Program-made: the position numbers and the translations under genes
Notes under the pieces: model-generated
Seen by the model: only the letters and a program-made list of their open reading frames with translations
Told to the model about the DNA's origin: nothing
The model's database searches: none
Part shown: positions 38,063 to 46,264 of the stretch, piece by piece
Layout: the number at the start of each line of letters is the position of its first letter
Numbering within the stretch: position 1 is the first letter of the stretch
NCBI RefSeq assembly: GCF_009711055.1
Contig: NZ_WMJY01000022.1
Span: forward strand, 1-54,570
Direction of reading: 5' to 3'
Source of the DNA: Myroides pelagicus
GTDB taxonomy: Bacteria > Bacteroidota > Bacteroidia > Flavobacteriales > Flavobacteriaceae
Length of the DNA: 54,570 nucleotides

Positions 38063-38089
38063 AAAAAAAGGTCAGTAAATACCAACCTT
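38063..38089 (-). terminator. Terminator of prmC
   Basis: AAGGT (38068-38072) pairs with ACCTT (38085-38089); on the minus strand seven T follow. Stem is short. Confidence 0.55.
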
Positions 38090-38110
38090 CAATATCATAC
38101 ATCTTTTAGT

Positions 38111-38953
38111 TTATTGCTTAATCGCCTTAATCATACGATCATTGCCGACCATATCTTTTCGGAGCTCTATATCCTTAAAGTCAAGAGAGGTGAATAGTGC
38201 CTTAGTTTCCGCCCCTAAATATTGATTAATCTCATAAAAAAGCATTCCCCCTGTCGACAAACTCCCTTGAGCTAACTGAGCGATTTGACGATAAAAAATT
38301 AACGGGTCATTATCTTGAACAAATAAAGCCAGATGGGGCTCATAGTCTAATACATTCTTTCTGATTTCTACCTTTTCCAAGTTTCGTACATAAGGAGGAT
38401 TGGACACGACAATGTCATAAGTAGCAGGCAAAGCCTCTAAAGCCAACACATCTTGTAAGATTGTCTCTACCTTCACACCGTTAGCGACAGCATTAGCTTT
38501 TGCCATTTCTAAGGCTTCTATAGACACATCCATCAAAGTTACCTGCGTATTAGGAAGTTCCGCGGCTAAGGTGATTCCAATACATCCACTTCCCGTCCCG
38601 ATATCCAATATGCGAATCGCTCTGTCTTTAGGTGCACTATTGACTACCCACTCCACAAGTTCTTCTGTTTCTGCTCGAGGAATTAAGGTAAAAGAATTTA
38701 CCTGAAACACTCGTCCGTAAAAATGCGCTTTGCCAAAGATATACTGAATCGGCTTTTCTGCGGTCAAATCAGCCAATACTTCCTCCCAAGCCGCTGCTTT
38801 TTGCGTTTGCATCGATGGATCCATCACAAGATCAATGCGAGACTTTCCTTCTAATTCCTCCAAGGCAATATAAAACAATTGCTGAGCTTCTTCCTTATCA
38901 TATATAGGCGTTAAAACAGTTGTAAAACGCGCTTGAATTATCTTAATATCCAT
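38111..38953 (-). CDS. prmC: Peptide chain release factor N5-glutamine methyltransferase
   Basis: Methylates the Gln of the GGQ motif in RF1 and RF2; the RF2 gene is in this same window at 48699. The 280 residues include an N-terminal helical domain, the SAM-binding block ILDIGTGSGCIGITLA (near residue 118), and the catalytic VVSNPPYVR (NPPY near 185). Length matches PrmC/HemK. Single gene, divergent from ribD; its candidate -7 element TATCTTTG (39011-39004, minus) overlaps the ribD promoter region. Confidence 0.95.
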   Translation of the reverse strand: MDIKIIQARFTTVLTPIYDKEEAQQLFYIALEELEGKSRIDLVMDPSMQTQKAAAWEEVLADLTAEKPIQYIFGKAHFYGRVFQVNSFTLIPRAETEELVEWVVNSAPKDRAIRILDIGTGSGCIGITLAAELPNTQVTLMDVSIEALEMAKANAVANGVKVETILQDVLALEALPATYDIVVSNPPYVRNLEKVEIRKNVLDYEPHLALFVQDNDPLIFYRQIAQLAQGSLSTGGMLFYEINQYLGAETKALFTSLDFKDIELRKDMVGNDRMIKAIKQ

Positions 38954-38993
38954 AGTTAACAGCTAAAAACAAATGACTTCTAGCGAAAAAGAT

Positions 38994-39011
38994 TAAATTT
39001 GTTCAAAGATA
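38994..39011. promoter_or_regulatory. Overlapping divergent promoters of ribD and prmC
   Basis: TAAATTTG (38994-39001, plus) and TATCTTTG (39011-39004, minus) both match TAnnTTTG exactly and are only two bases apart. Use of one should hinder the other. Confidence 0.45.
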
Positions 39012-39025
39012 CAGCTTTATCAACT

Positions 39026-40066
39026 TTGGAAAAACACGAATTATATATTTCTCGCTGCTTACAACTAGCCAAACAAGGCACCTATGCAGCGCTGCCCAAC
39101 CCTTCAGTTGGAGCAGTAATTGTTCACAACGATAAGATTATTGGCGAAGGCTTCACCTCTGCCTATGGCGGTCCTCACGCCGAACCCAATGCCATAGCAT
39201 CAGTGAAGAATCCTGAGCTGCTCAAAGAAAGTACGCTATACGTGAGCTTAGAGCCGTGTAGTCACTTTGGCAAAACACCTCCTTGTGCGGATTTAGTGAT
39301 TGAAAAGAAAATCCCTAAAGTAGTTATTGGCACCATAGACCCTTTTGCAAAAGTATGTGGTCGCGGTATTGAGAAGATGCGCGAAGCTGGTATAGAAGTT
39401 ATCGTCGGCATTTTAGAAAAAAAGTGTCAAGAAAGCAACAAGCGCTTCTTTACTTTCCATCAAAATAAACGTCCCTATATCATCTTGAAATGGGCGCAAA
39501 CCGCTGATGGATTCATTGCTCCAAACACCCAAGTAGACAACCGCCCTTTTTGGATATCCAACAACTATTCCAAGCAATTGGTACACAAGTGGAGAAGTGA
39601 AGAAATGGCTTTTTTAGTAGGTACTAATACCGCGTTAAAAGACAATCCATCGCTTACCACACGTGATTGGTATGGCAAAGACCCTGTACGTGTCTATCTA
39701 GATCGAACAGGTAAAGTAACCCAACCAAACGCTTTACTCGACGGTGTGGCTAAAACAATCTGTATAACAACCAACAATGACTTAGTCTCTACAGACAAGG
39801 TTGTTTATGCTTATGCGGACTTTAGCACTAATTTACCTCAGCAGATTTGTGATATTCTATATCAGCACAATATCTTATCGGTGGTAATTGAAGGAGGCAC
39901 AACTACCCTTGACGCTTTTATCAATTGTGGTTTATGGGACGAGGCTCGTATCTTTGTCGCCCAACACAACTTGGGTGATGGAGTAAAAGCTCCCCAAGTT
40001 CCAAGCAGTAATAATACAGTACAACACCGTATCCTAAACGATACGTTAAACATCGTAAAGAGATAA
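39026..40066 (+). CDS. ribD: Riboflavin biosynthesis deaminase/reductase
   Basis: Bifunctional enzyme of the riboflavin pathway: deaminates the pyrimidine and reduces its ribose. The N-terminal deaminase has the zinc motif HAEPNA (near 50) and EPCSHFGKTPPCADLV (near 80); the reductase (about 150-346) has RPYIILKWAQTADGFIA, WRSEEMAFLVGTNTALKDNPSLTTR and VVIEGGTTTLDAFI. No ATG lies at the N-terminus. A TTG at 38999 gives 355 residues but overlaps the candidate -7 element, so the TTG at 39026 (EKHELYISRCLQLA, the usual family start; 346 residues) is preferred. The next gene follows after one base, so they form an operon. No other rib genes are near. Confidence 0.93.
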   Translation: MEKHELYISRCLQLAKQGTYAALPNPSVGAVIVHNDKIIGEGFTSAYGGPHAEPNAIASVKNPELLKESTLYVSLEPCSHFGKTPPCADLVIEKKIPKVVIGTIDPFAKVCGRGIEKMREAGIEVIVGILEKKCQESNKRFFTFHQNKRPYIILKWAQTADGFIAPNTQVDNRPFWISNNYSKQLVHKWRSEEMAFLVGTNTALKDNPSLTTRDWYGKDPVRVYLDRTGKVTQPNALLDGVAKTICITTNNDLVSTDKVVYAYADFSTNLPQQICDILYQHNILSVVIEGGTTTLDAFINCGLWDEARIFVAQHNLGDGVKAPQVPSSNNTVQHRILNDTLNIVKR

Positions 40067-40067
40067 C

Positions 40068-40694
40068 ATGAGTGAAATCTTAGATTCATATAAAACCATT
40101 AGTCAACCCACCCCTGAAGTCTTATACAAAGAAAAAAACAGTAAATTCTTTGGCTATGCCTTCCCTATCAAAAGTGAAGACGAAGTAAAAGACACCTTAG
40201 AGCGCATCAAAAAAGAACACTACAATGCTAGACACTGGTGTTATGCCTTCCAATTAGGGGCTGAACAGGTCTATTACCGCGCCAATGATGACGGCGAGCC
40301 TAGTAATACCGCTGGAGCACCGATACACGGGCAAATACAGTCTTATGAGGTCACAGATATACTTATTGTAGTTGTTCGCTACTTTGGCGGAGTCAAACTA
40401 GGTGTAGGTGGACTAATCACCGCTTATCGCGCAACGGCTCAAATGGCTATGGAAGAAGCCGATATCGTCGAAAAGACCATTGACAAGACCTTCAAAGTGC
40501 GCTTTGAATACAAGGATATGAACAACGTCATGCGTGTAATCAAAGAAAAGAACCTAAACATCATTGGCCAAACCATGGAGATGAGTTGCGAAATCGAACT
40601 CTCTATCCGAAAAAGCGAATATGACCAAGCCCTTGAGGCTTTCGTCCCTTTCTACGAAGTCAAAGTCGTAGAAGCAACCGCTGATGATTATTGA
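40068..40694 (+). CDS. YigZ / IMPACT-family protein
   Basis: A 208-residue protein of the YigZ/IMPACT family. The conserved core is YRANDDGEPSNTAGAPI (near residue 70) followed by ILIVVVRYFGGVKLGVGGLITAYR (near 105), with a C-terminal ferredoxin-like half (about 140-205). Bacterial members are of unclear role; eukaryotic IMPACT modulates translation stress signalling. ATG lies one base after the ribD stop, so it is translated from the ribD transcript. A GC-rich palindrome follows the stop. Confidence 0.92.
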   Translation: MSEILDSYKTISQPTPEVLYKEKNSKFFGYAFPIKSEDEVKDTLERIKKEHYNARHWCYAFQLGAEQVYYRANDDGEPSNTAGAPIHGQIQSYEVTDILIVVVRYFGGVKLGVGGLITAYRATAQMAMEEADIVEKTIDKTFKVRFEYKDMNNVMRVIKEKNLNIIGQTMEMSCEIELSIRKSEYDQALEAFVPFYEVKVVEATADDY

Positions 40695-40704
40695 TATAAA
40701 CAGA

Positions 40705-40728
40705 CAAAGCAGCCCTAGGGCTGCTTTG
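40705..40728 (+). terminator. Palindrome after the YigZ-family gene
   Basis: CAAAGCAGCCC and GGGCTGCTTTG form a near-perfect stem with almost no loop, 10 bases after the stop. It lacks a T run, so it is a weak terminator or an mRNA-stabilising stem. Confidence 0.5.
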
Positions 40729-40765
40729 CTGATAAGAATTGTTTAAAAAATTTAAACAGAACATG

Positions 40766-41074
40766 TCACTTACGTGATAAGATTTCTTCTGCTTTTCGAG
40801 CAATAGCCTGATCTGCATCTTTAAGCGTCCTTTCAGCTACTTCTCTTGAAATATTATGACTATTCTTTAAACAATCATTTAGCCACTTCTCAAACACTCT
40901 TTTTCCTTTAGATTGATTAATTGATCGCAATGTCACTTTTACAATTCCTTTACAATTAACTAACTCAGCAATTTCCTCATTTGACATTTTATCTCTAAAC
41001 TTCATAAATAACTCTTCACTAGAACGCACATGTTCATAATCATATTTATGCTCCTTTGTAATGCCAAGAAACAT
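40766..41074 (-). CDS. Hypothetical protein, possibly 5'-damaged
   Basis: I do not recognise this 102-residue soluble, mostly helical protein (FMKFRDKMSNEEIAELVN, DADQAIARKAEEILSRK). Just upstream, in a neighbouring frame, an ATG at 41090 opens MAKYEDVSWHYKGA and then stops; that start looks like the beginning of DUF7832-type proteins as I remember them. So the gene may have lost its true start by a frameshift, or it is a chimera of two old genes. If real as given, it starts at 41074. No signal or membrane segment. Alone on its strand. Confidence 0.4.
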   Translation of the reverse strand: MFLGITKEHKYDYEHVRSSEELFMKFRDKMSNEEIAELVNCKGIVKVTLRSINQSKGKRVFEKWLNDCLKNSHNISREVAERTLKDADQAIARKAEEILSRK

Positions 41075-41181
41075 CTTCGTATTTTGCCATAAGCTTCTTC
41101 TTTATATTGCACTTAACTAAAATTACAATTACTTAAAAACAATACCCTGTATTATTTCCTAAAACCACACTGTCACTACAC

Positions 41182-41293
41182 AAAAAAAAGCGACTGGAGA
41201 AAACCCCAATCGCTTGTTTAGTTATAATAATTTGGAAACGGTATTGATTTTTTTGTCTTACCCCCTTACCGAGTTAAAGGCGTCAATTACTGA
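41182..41293 (-). ncRNA. Candidate small RNA with its own promoter and terminator
   Basis: The minus strand has TATATTTG (41306-41299), an exact -7 match, and 85 bases further a hairpin AAGCGAxTGG / CCxATCGCTT (41215-41188) followed by eight T. No ORF lies between. Predicted length about 110 bases, containing the G-rich block AACTCGGTAAGGGGG. No known RNA family was recognised. Confidence 0.45.
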
Positions 41294-41306
41294 TATACCA
41301 AATATA

Positions 41307-41568
41307 GTGTATATCTAAGGAATTTATATATTTTTTATACGAACGCTTTCTAAATAAATACTCTTAAGTCAGTAAAAGTAACCTTCTATTTAAACCAACC
41401 TATTATTGCTATAAAAAATTATCGCACACAACATCCGTAGTATCAAATAACTAGTAAAACTTAACTATTCTAACCTTTATTATGTTTTGTGAAATGAATT
41501 TATAAGGTATACATTTGCTATACTTTTATTTAATCTAAATAAATATTGTGTAATTTAAATTTATAAAA
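41307..41568 (+). promoter_or_regulatory. Upstream region of the lipoprotein gene with consensus promoter
   Basis: TTTG (41486-41489), a 20-base spacer, then TACATTTG (41510-41517) match both parts of the Bacteroidota promoter, 51 bases before the ATG of the lipoprotein gene. Otherwise AT-rich and empty. Confidence 0.6.
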
Positions 41569-42732
41569 ATGATTAAAACACATTGGTTAGTCTCTAGCCT
41601 ATTACTAGCATTAACACTAGGTGCATGTACATCTTCTAACGATACGCAACACCAACAAAGTGAAGTAGCAATTCAAAAAATATCAATTGACAAACTAAGT
41701 ATTGGTTTAAACAATAACAAACAAGCCACACCAAATACACCACTACCAATTCAGGCTAAAATCAACTCCAAAAGCAAAATTAAAAAAGTAACAATACGAC
41801 TTAAAAAGGATAATACTACTATATGGGAAAATAACTACACCGACATACAAGACCAACTTAATACCTCTCTTCCATTTGATCAATTACAGTCAAAAATATC
41901 ACCAAATAGTAAACTCGCAATTGAAATAACAGCAAGTGATAAAAACAATACTTCTATTTCAATTGTTGAACAAATCGATTATTTAGACTTTGTTATAAAA
42001 GGTGTGAGTTTAAATACTATTTATGCTGAGGAAGTTTTAAATAATAAAATCTTTATAAACTCCACAAGCAGTTATTTAAATTATCAAAACCTAGATTACT
42101 CTGGCGAATTACAAAAAGTTCGATACTACTTTGAAAACCCAAATAATAAACAAGCTTCTTTTTATTTAGATACTAAGGTTAGTGACTTTGAAAAAGACAC
42201 ACAAAAACAAATTAACATTTATCTAGAAAAACAACTTCTCGAGTCCAATGAAAAAATAAAACCAGGAGATTATCACTTGTATATTGAGGTAACAAAAGAT
42301 GATAAAACCTATAGCCCTGTGTTAATACAAGAAAATGTATCGATAAATGCACCAAAAACACAATATGAAACTACTGATGTGATTTTTAGTGCAACACCTA
42401 ATTATGATAATAGTCTTGATCGAAACAAATTCTTCTTTGACAATAAAAGATTAACCTTCTTAATTAAAGGACTAAAAAATATCTATACAAAAAACCAAGA
42501 TATAGAAATAATAGCCGTTAGGTTAATTGAAAACAACCCCACAAGCAAACCTCACTCAATACTAGTAAACTTCATATACGGCTATATGGACGCATCAATG
42601 GTTTTACCAGAAAACCAATTCCATGGTAGATCAAACAAAGACATTCCCGCTTACAATGCCTATATCGATATAATATATTCAAATGGATATAGCGAAGCTA
42701 TATATGTAGGAGAGATTACTAAATACAATTAA
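41569..42732 (+). CDS. Lipoprotein of unknown function
   Basis: I do not recognise this 387-residue lipoprotein. The signal ends LGAC with Cys20, followed by a Ser/Thr/Gln linker. It reads as two or three Ig-like beta domains: KVTIRLKKDNTTIWENNY (about 75-95), VRYYFENPNNKQASFYL in the middle and IEIIAVRLIENNPTSKP near 325. The composition is rich in Asn, Lys and Ile, more AT-biased than neighbours such as the YigZ-family gene, which could hint at recent acquisition. Single gene with its own promoter. Resemblance to DUF4625-type lipoproteins is possible but not firm. Confidence 0.7.
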   Translation: MIKTHWLVSSLLLALTLGACTSSNDTQHQQSEVAIQKISIDKLSIGLNNNKQATPNTPLPIQAKINSKSKIKKVTIRLKKDNTTIWENNYTDIQDQLNTSLPFDQLQSKISPNSKLAIEITASDKNNTSISIVEQIDYLDFVIKGVSLNTIYAEEVLNNKIFINSTSSYLNYQNLDYSGELQKVRYYFENPNNKQASFYLDTKVSDFEKDTQKQINIYLEKQLLESNEKIKPGDYHLYIEVTKDDKTYSPVLIQENVSINAPKTQYETTDVIFSATPNYDNSLDRNKFFFDNKRLTFLIKGLKNIYTKNQDIEIIAVRLIENNPTSKPHSILVNFIYGYMDASMVLPENQFHGRSNKDIPAYNAYIDIIYSNGYSEAIYVGEITKYN

Positions 42733-42816
42733 CAAGTCTAAACCCTTAGAGTTAATTTAGTAAAAACACTCAGTAATTACCACCAAATTAACACTATATA
42801 ACTCTATAAAATAGAT

Positions 42817-42847
42817 AAAGCGGGAATTATCACATAACTCCCGCTTT
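42817..42847. terminator. Terminator between convergent genes
   Basis: AAAGCGGGAATTAT (42817-42830) pairs with ATAACTCCCGCTTT (42834-42847). It serves the minus-strand secreted protein gene and may also end the plus-strand lipoprotein transcript. Confidence 0.8.
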
Positions 42848-42872
42848 AACTATATAATTAAAATAATAAAAC

Positions 42873-43619
42873 TTATTTATCTAGTCCCACAAAGGCTAAA
42901 AAAGCATCGTAGTGCTGAGCCAAGAAGAGTTGATATCCTTCACTGCGCTCCACACTCACCTTCTGAAAATCAGGTTGAGCAGCTAAGTAATACAAGAATG
43001 CTTCTACGCGATCACCTGGGATACTAAGGTCTTGTGACAATAAAGCTGGTGGATATTTCTCTTTAAAATCTTCTACGATCAAATTCAGCTTTTCATAAAC
43101 AATGGCTTGTTTGTCTTTTTTGCGCTGCCCTGAAAATAGGTTAAACAAAGCATCTATACTGATACCAAGCCCTCCAGTGGCGGTAGCACTAGTAAGAGTA
43201 TTGTCGCGTTTGAACTTAGCTTCTGCAGGAGTCAGCGTATTTTCAGCTGTCTTCCCAAAAAAGTCAGGGCCAAAATCTTTTTTAATGATAACGATTTCCT
43301 CTAGGCTCTGTCCCGGCTTAGCCAATACGACATTGACACGTCCTTTCTTCAAATCTTCCTTTTCCACGATATAGTCGGAAGTCACGCTATACTTACTAGT
43401 GAAGCGAAGCGTATCCCCTGCTTTAGCAAGAATCATATAGTAGCCTGTTTGATCTACAGCTACGTGTTCGTTACTTCTTCGGTTTTCGATATTCACCGGC
43501 ACACTACGCCCATCGAGCAATCGCGCTCGTCCATCAACTAATTTTTGCTCTTGAGCAAAAGCTGTGGTAGCTATTAATCCAGCTAGTAAAACTAACCCTT
43601 TTGCAGATTTCATATTCAT
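42873..43619 (-). CDS. Secreted protein with carboxypeptidase-regulatory-like domain
   Basis: Exported protein of 248 residues. The signal peptide ends TTAFAQ, and residues 28-105 resemble the carboxypeptidase-regulatory-like fold found at the N-terminus of TonB receptors (GRARLLDGRSVPVNI, HVAVDQTGYYMILAKAGDTLRFTS, IVEKEDLKKGRVNVVL). The C-terminal half is helical with no known motif (IVEDFKEKYPPALLSQDL, EAFLYYLAAQPDFQ). Similar stand-alone proteins occur in flavobacteria with unknown role. ATG at 43619; a start two codons later (MK) is also possible. Upstream lies the thioesterase gene, 67 bases away on the same strand. Confidence 0.75.
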   Translation of the reverse strand: MNMKSAKGLVLLAGLIATTAFAQEQKLVDGRARLLDGRSVPVNIENRRSNEHVAVDQTGYYMILAKAGDTLRFTSKYSVTSDYIVEKEDLKKGRVNVVLAKPGQSLEEIVIIKKDFGPDFFGKTAENTLTPAEAKFKRDNTLTSATATGGLGISIDALFNLFSGQRKKDKQAIVYEKLNLIVEDFKEKYPPALLSQDLSIPGDRVEAFLYYLAAQPDFQKVSVERSEGYQLFLAQHYDAFLAFVGLDK

Positions 43620-43686
43620 TTGTTTTTGTAAATATAGACAATTACTAAGTCTTTTTGCGAATAAATTTCGACTAATTCTTTAGTAG

Positions 43687-44091
43687 CTAAACTATTGAAT
43701 CCAATTTTTCTCTGACGTAATCAGGTGCTGCGCAAGGACGTGCGTTTTCCATATTGACAAACACCAAAATTGAGTTGGCAGTAGTTAATAATTCGCCTTG
43801 TTCATTGTATAATTCATAGTCGAATTCGATCTTCACACCACTGGCTTTTTTAAAGATTGTTCTAACTGTAAGATTATCATCATACTTAGCTCCTTTTTTG
43901 TAATTCATTGTCAAAGATACCACTGGAAGCATCACTCCAAGCTCTTCCATCTTTCGATAAGAAACGCCTAAGTTGCGAAGCCACTCAACTCGCCCAATTT
44001 CAAAGTATTGCGCGTAATTTCCGTGGTAAACCACACCCATTTTATCCGTCTCAGCGTAGCGTACACGTAAGGTTGTGTTAAATGTTCTCAT
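43687..44091 (-). CDS. Acyl-CoA thioesterase, YbgC/4HBT family
   Basis: Hot-dog-fold thioesterase of 134 residues. RVRYAETDKMGVVYHGNYAQYFEIGRVEWLRNLG at the N-terminus carries the catalytic Asp of the 4-hydroxybenzoyl-CoA thioesterase type (AETD.MG.V.H.NY). Family members cleave short- or medium-chain acyl-CoA; YbgC in E. coli is linked to the Tol-Pal system, but no tol genes are here. Divergent from dnaA with 186 bases between. Upstream of the secreted protein gene on the same strand, possibly co-transcribed. Confidence 0.9.
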   Translation of the reverse strand: MRTFNTTLRVRYAETDKMGVVYHGNYAQYFEIGRVEWLRNLGVSYRKMEELGVMLPVVSLTMNYKKGAKYDDNLTVRTIFKKASGVKIEFDYELYNEQGELLTTANSILVFVNMENARPCAAPDYVREKLDSIV

Positions 44092-44277
44092 ATATATTTT
44101 AGTTTATTTGCGTATTGTTTTTTTTTCTCTACGTATCATTTTTTTTTGATTATTACAATGACTAAAATGTTTTTTTATCCCAAAAATTGTTCACATATTT
44201 GCCACTGAAATCAATCATGGTTTCCACCCCTTTAAAATCACTCAAAAATAGTAACTGTTTTTTAATTCTAACCAAAA

Positions 44278-45720
44278 ATGCGTGAATATACGAACATGAC
44301 AGCTGAATCTGTATGGAACAATTGTCTGGAATTCATAAAGGATAATATTCAAGACCAAGCCTACAAGACTTGGTTCACGCCTATTAAGCCTATTGAATTG
44401 ACCAAAGAGAATTCTTTGTGTATTCAGGTACCTTCTAAATTCTTTTACGAATGGTTAGAGGAACACTATGTAAAAATTCTAAAAGTAGCCTTAACTAAGC
44501 AATTAGGACCAGAGGCAAAATTATTGTACAAAATACAAATGGAGTCTGCCAATACAGGCAAACAACCATTCACAGAACAATTACCTAGTGCTCAAAGAAG
44601 CCCAGTAAAACCGCAAGAGTTAGATGTACCAATCCAAAACAAGAATCCTGAATTAAAAAATCCTTTTATAATTCCTGGTATTCGCAATGTCAAGATTGAG
44701 TCACAATTAAATGCAAACTATTCTTTTGACAATTTCCTAGAAGGGGATTCTAACCGTTTAGCACGTTCAGCTGGTTTGGCTGTAGCTAATAAACCAGGGG
44801 GAACTTCGTTCAACCCTTTACTTGTCTTTGGAGGCGTAGGACTTGGAAAAACGCACTTAGCACAAGCTATCGGTGTTGAAATCAAAGACCTATATCCTGA
44901 GAAAACGGTTTTATACATCTCTGCAGAGGTATTTACTCAGCAGTATGTGGACTCTGTGAAAAAGAACACAAGAAACGACTTCATCTACTTCTATCAATTA
45001 ATTGATGTACTTATTGTCGATGATATTCAATTCTTATCTGGTAAGACAGGAACACAGGAAGTATTCTTCCATATCTTCAACCACTTGCACCAAAACGGCA
45101 AACAGGTTATTATCACTTCTGATAAAGCACCTGTAGAAATGCAAGATATTGAACAACGATTACTTTCTCGTTTTAAATGGGGATTATCTGCCGAGATACA
45201 CCACCCAGATTTCGAGACAAGAGTAAAAATCGTTGAAGGAATTTTATTCCGCGATGGTGTTGAAATGCCTAAAGAAATCATTGAATACGTTGCTCAAAAC
45301 GTATCGACAAATATCCGTGAATTAGAAGGAGCTATTATTTCATTAATCGCTCAGTCATCATTCATCAAGCGCGAAGTAACGTTAGATTTAGCTCGCTCGG
45401 TAGTTGAAAAATTCGTGAAGAATGTTAAAAGAGAAATCTCTATTGATTACATTCAAACAGTTGTTTCTGACTATTTCGACATCGATCCAATAACACTTCG
45501 CTCAAAAACAAGAAAGAGAAATATCGCTCAAGCTAGACAATTAGCTATGTATTTTGCCAAAAAATACACGAAAGCTTCGCTAGCAAGTATTGGTTCTCAA
45601 ATTGGTGGACGTGACCACGCTACTGTGCTTCACGCTTGCAGAACAATTGACAACCTAATCGAGACAGACAAAGAGTTTAGAAGACATCACGACGATATCA
45701 ACCTTAAATTCAACATGTAA
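44278..45720 (+). CDS. dnaA: Chromosomal replication initiator protein
   Basis: Initiator ATPase that unwinds the origin. The 480 residues have domain I (about 1-95: WNNCLEFIKDNIQDQAYKTWF), a short linker, the AAA+ domain with Walker A GGVGLGKTHLAQ (near 182) and Walker B VLIVDDIQFL (near 243), and the DNA-binding domain with the signature GGRDHATVLHACRTI (near 445). An ATG six codons later (44296) matches other flavobacterial starts about as well. The stop overlaps the start of the phosphatase gene by one base. In the 186 bases upstream I see no cluster of DnaA boxes, so an origin here is not supported. Confidence 0.96.
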   Translation: MREYTNMTAESVWNNCLEFIKDNIQDQAYKTWFTPIKPIELTKENSLCIQVPSKFFYEWLEEHYVKILKVALTKQLGPEAKLLYKIQMESANTGKQPFTEQLPSAQRSPVKPQELDVPIQNKNPELKNPFIIPGIRNVKIESQLNANYSFDNFLEGDSNRLARSAGLAVANKPGGTSFNPLLVFGGVGLGKTHLAQAIGVEIKDLYPEKTVLYISAEVFTQQYVDSVKKNTRNDFIYFYQLIDVLIVDDIQFLSGKTGTQEVFFHIFNHLHQNGKQVIITSDKAPVEMQDIEQRLLSRFKWGLSAEIHHPDFETRVKIVEGILFRDGVEMPKEIIEYVAQNVSTNIRELEGAIISLIAQSSFIKREVTLDLARSVVEKFVKNVKREISIDYIQTVVSDYFDIDPITLRSKTRKRNIAQARQLAMYFAKKYTKASLASIGSQIGGRDHATVLHACRTIDNLIETDKEFRRHHDDINLKFNM

Positions 45721-46178
45721 TGAAGGCAAGAATATTGATGGTTTGTTTGGGTAATATCTGCCGATCACCACTAGCTGAGGGAATACTACAAGCTAAGCTT
45801 CCAAAAGAAGACTTCTTAGTGGACTCAGCAGGTACAGGGGCATGGCACGTAGGACAACTACCTGATCCTCGATCAATAGAAGTAGCTAACAATTACGACA
45901 TTGACCTGACTACACAGCGCGCTCGTCAATTTGTCCCAGAAGACTTCGACCGCTTCGACCGCATTTATGTAATGGATCATTCCAATTATGACAATGTGGT
46001 AAAATTAGCCCCTTCTGAAGAAGCTAAACAAAAAGTAAAGCTTATTCTAAATGAGTCTAATCCAGGGAAAGACTTAGAAGTACCCGATCCCTATTTTGGT
46101 GGACCAGGTGGTTTTTACAACGTGTATAGAATGCTAAACGAAGCCTGTGACAGTATAGCAAGACAATTACAAGCTTAG
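45720..46178 (+). CDS. Low-molecular-weight protein-tyrosine phosphatase
   Basis: Cytoplasmic phosphatase of 152 residues. The P-loop VCLGNICRSPLAEG (residues 8-21) holds the catalytic Cys and Arg, and DPYFGGPGGF near residue 122 holds the general-acid Asp with the DPY motif. Family members act on phosphotyrosine proteins or, in some bacteria, arsenate; without an ars context the former is more likely. Its ATG overlaps the dnaA stop (TAATG), so it is translationally coupled to dnaA. A terminator follows. Confidence 0.93.
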   Translation: MKARILMVCLGNICRSPLAEGILQAKLPKEDFLVDSAGTGAWHVGQLPDPRSIEVANNYDIDLTTQRARQFVPEDFDRFDRIYVMDHSNYDNVVKLAPSEEAKQKVKLILNESNPGKDLEVPDPYFGGPGGFYNVYRMLNEACDSIARQLQA

Positions 46179-46188
46179 ATAAATATAC

Positions 46189-46221
46189 AAATGGAAGAAA
46201 GAAATTCTCTTCCATTTTTTT
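46189..46221 (+). terminator. Terminator after dnaA-phosphatase
   Basis: AAATGGAAGA (46189-46198) pairs with TCTTCCATTT (46208-46217), followed by T. Confidence 0.9.
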
Positions 46222-46264
46222 TATTCATACCTTTACCCCTATTAAAAAAGTTTACAACCTAACA

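Noticed and set aside
44092..44277. Possible replication origin upstream of dnaA
   Set aside because: Only weak box-like sequences (TTGTTCACA) and no cluster; base-skew analysis would be needed and was not possible.
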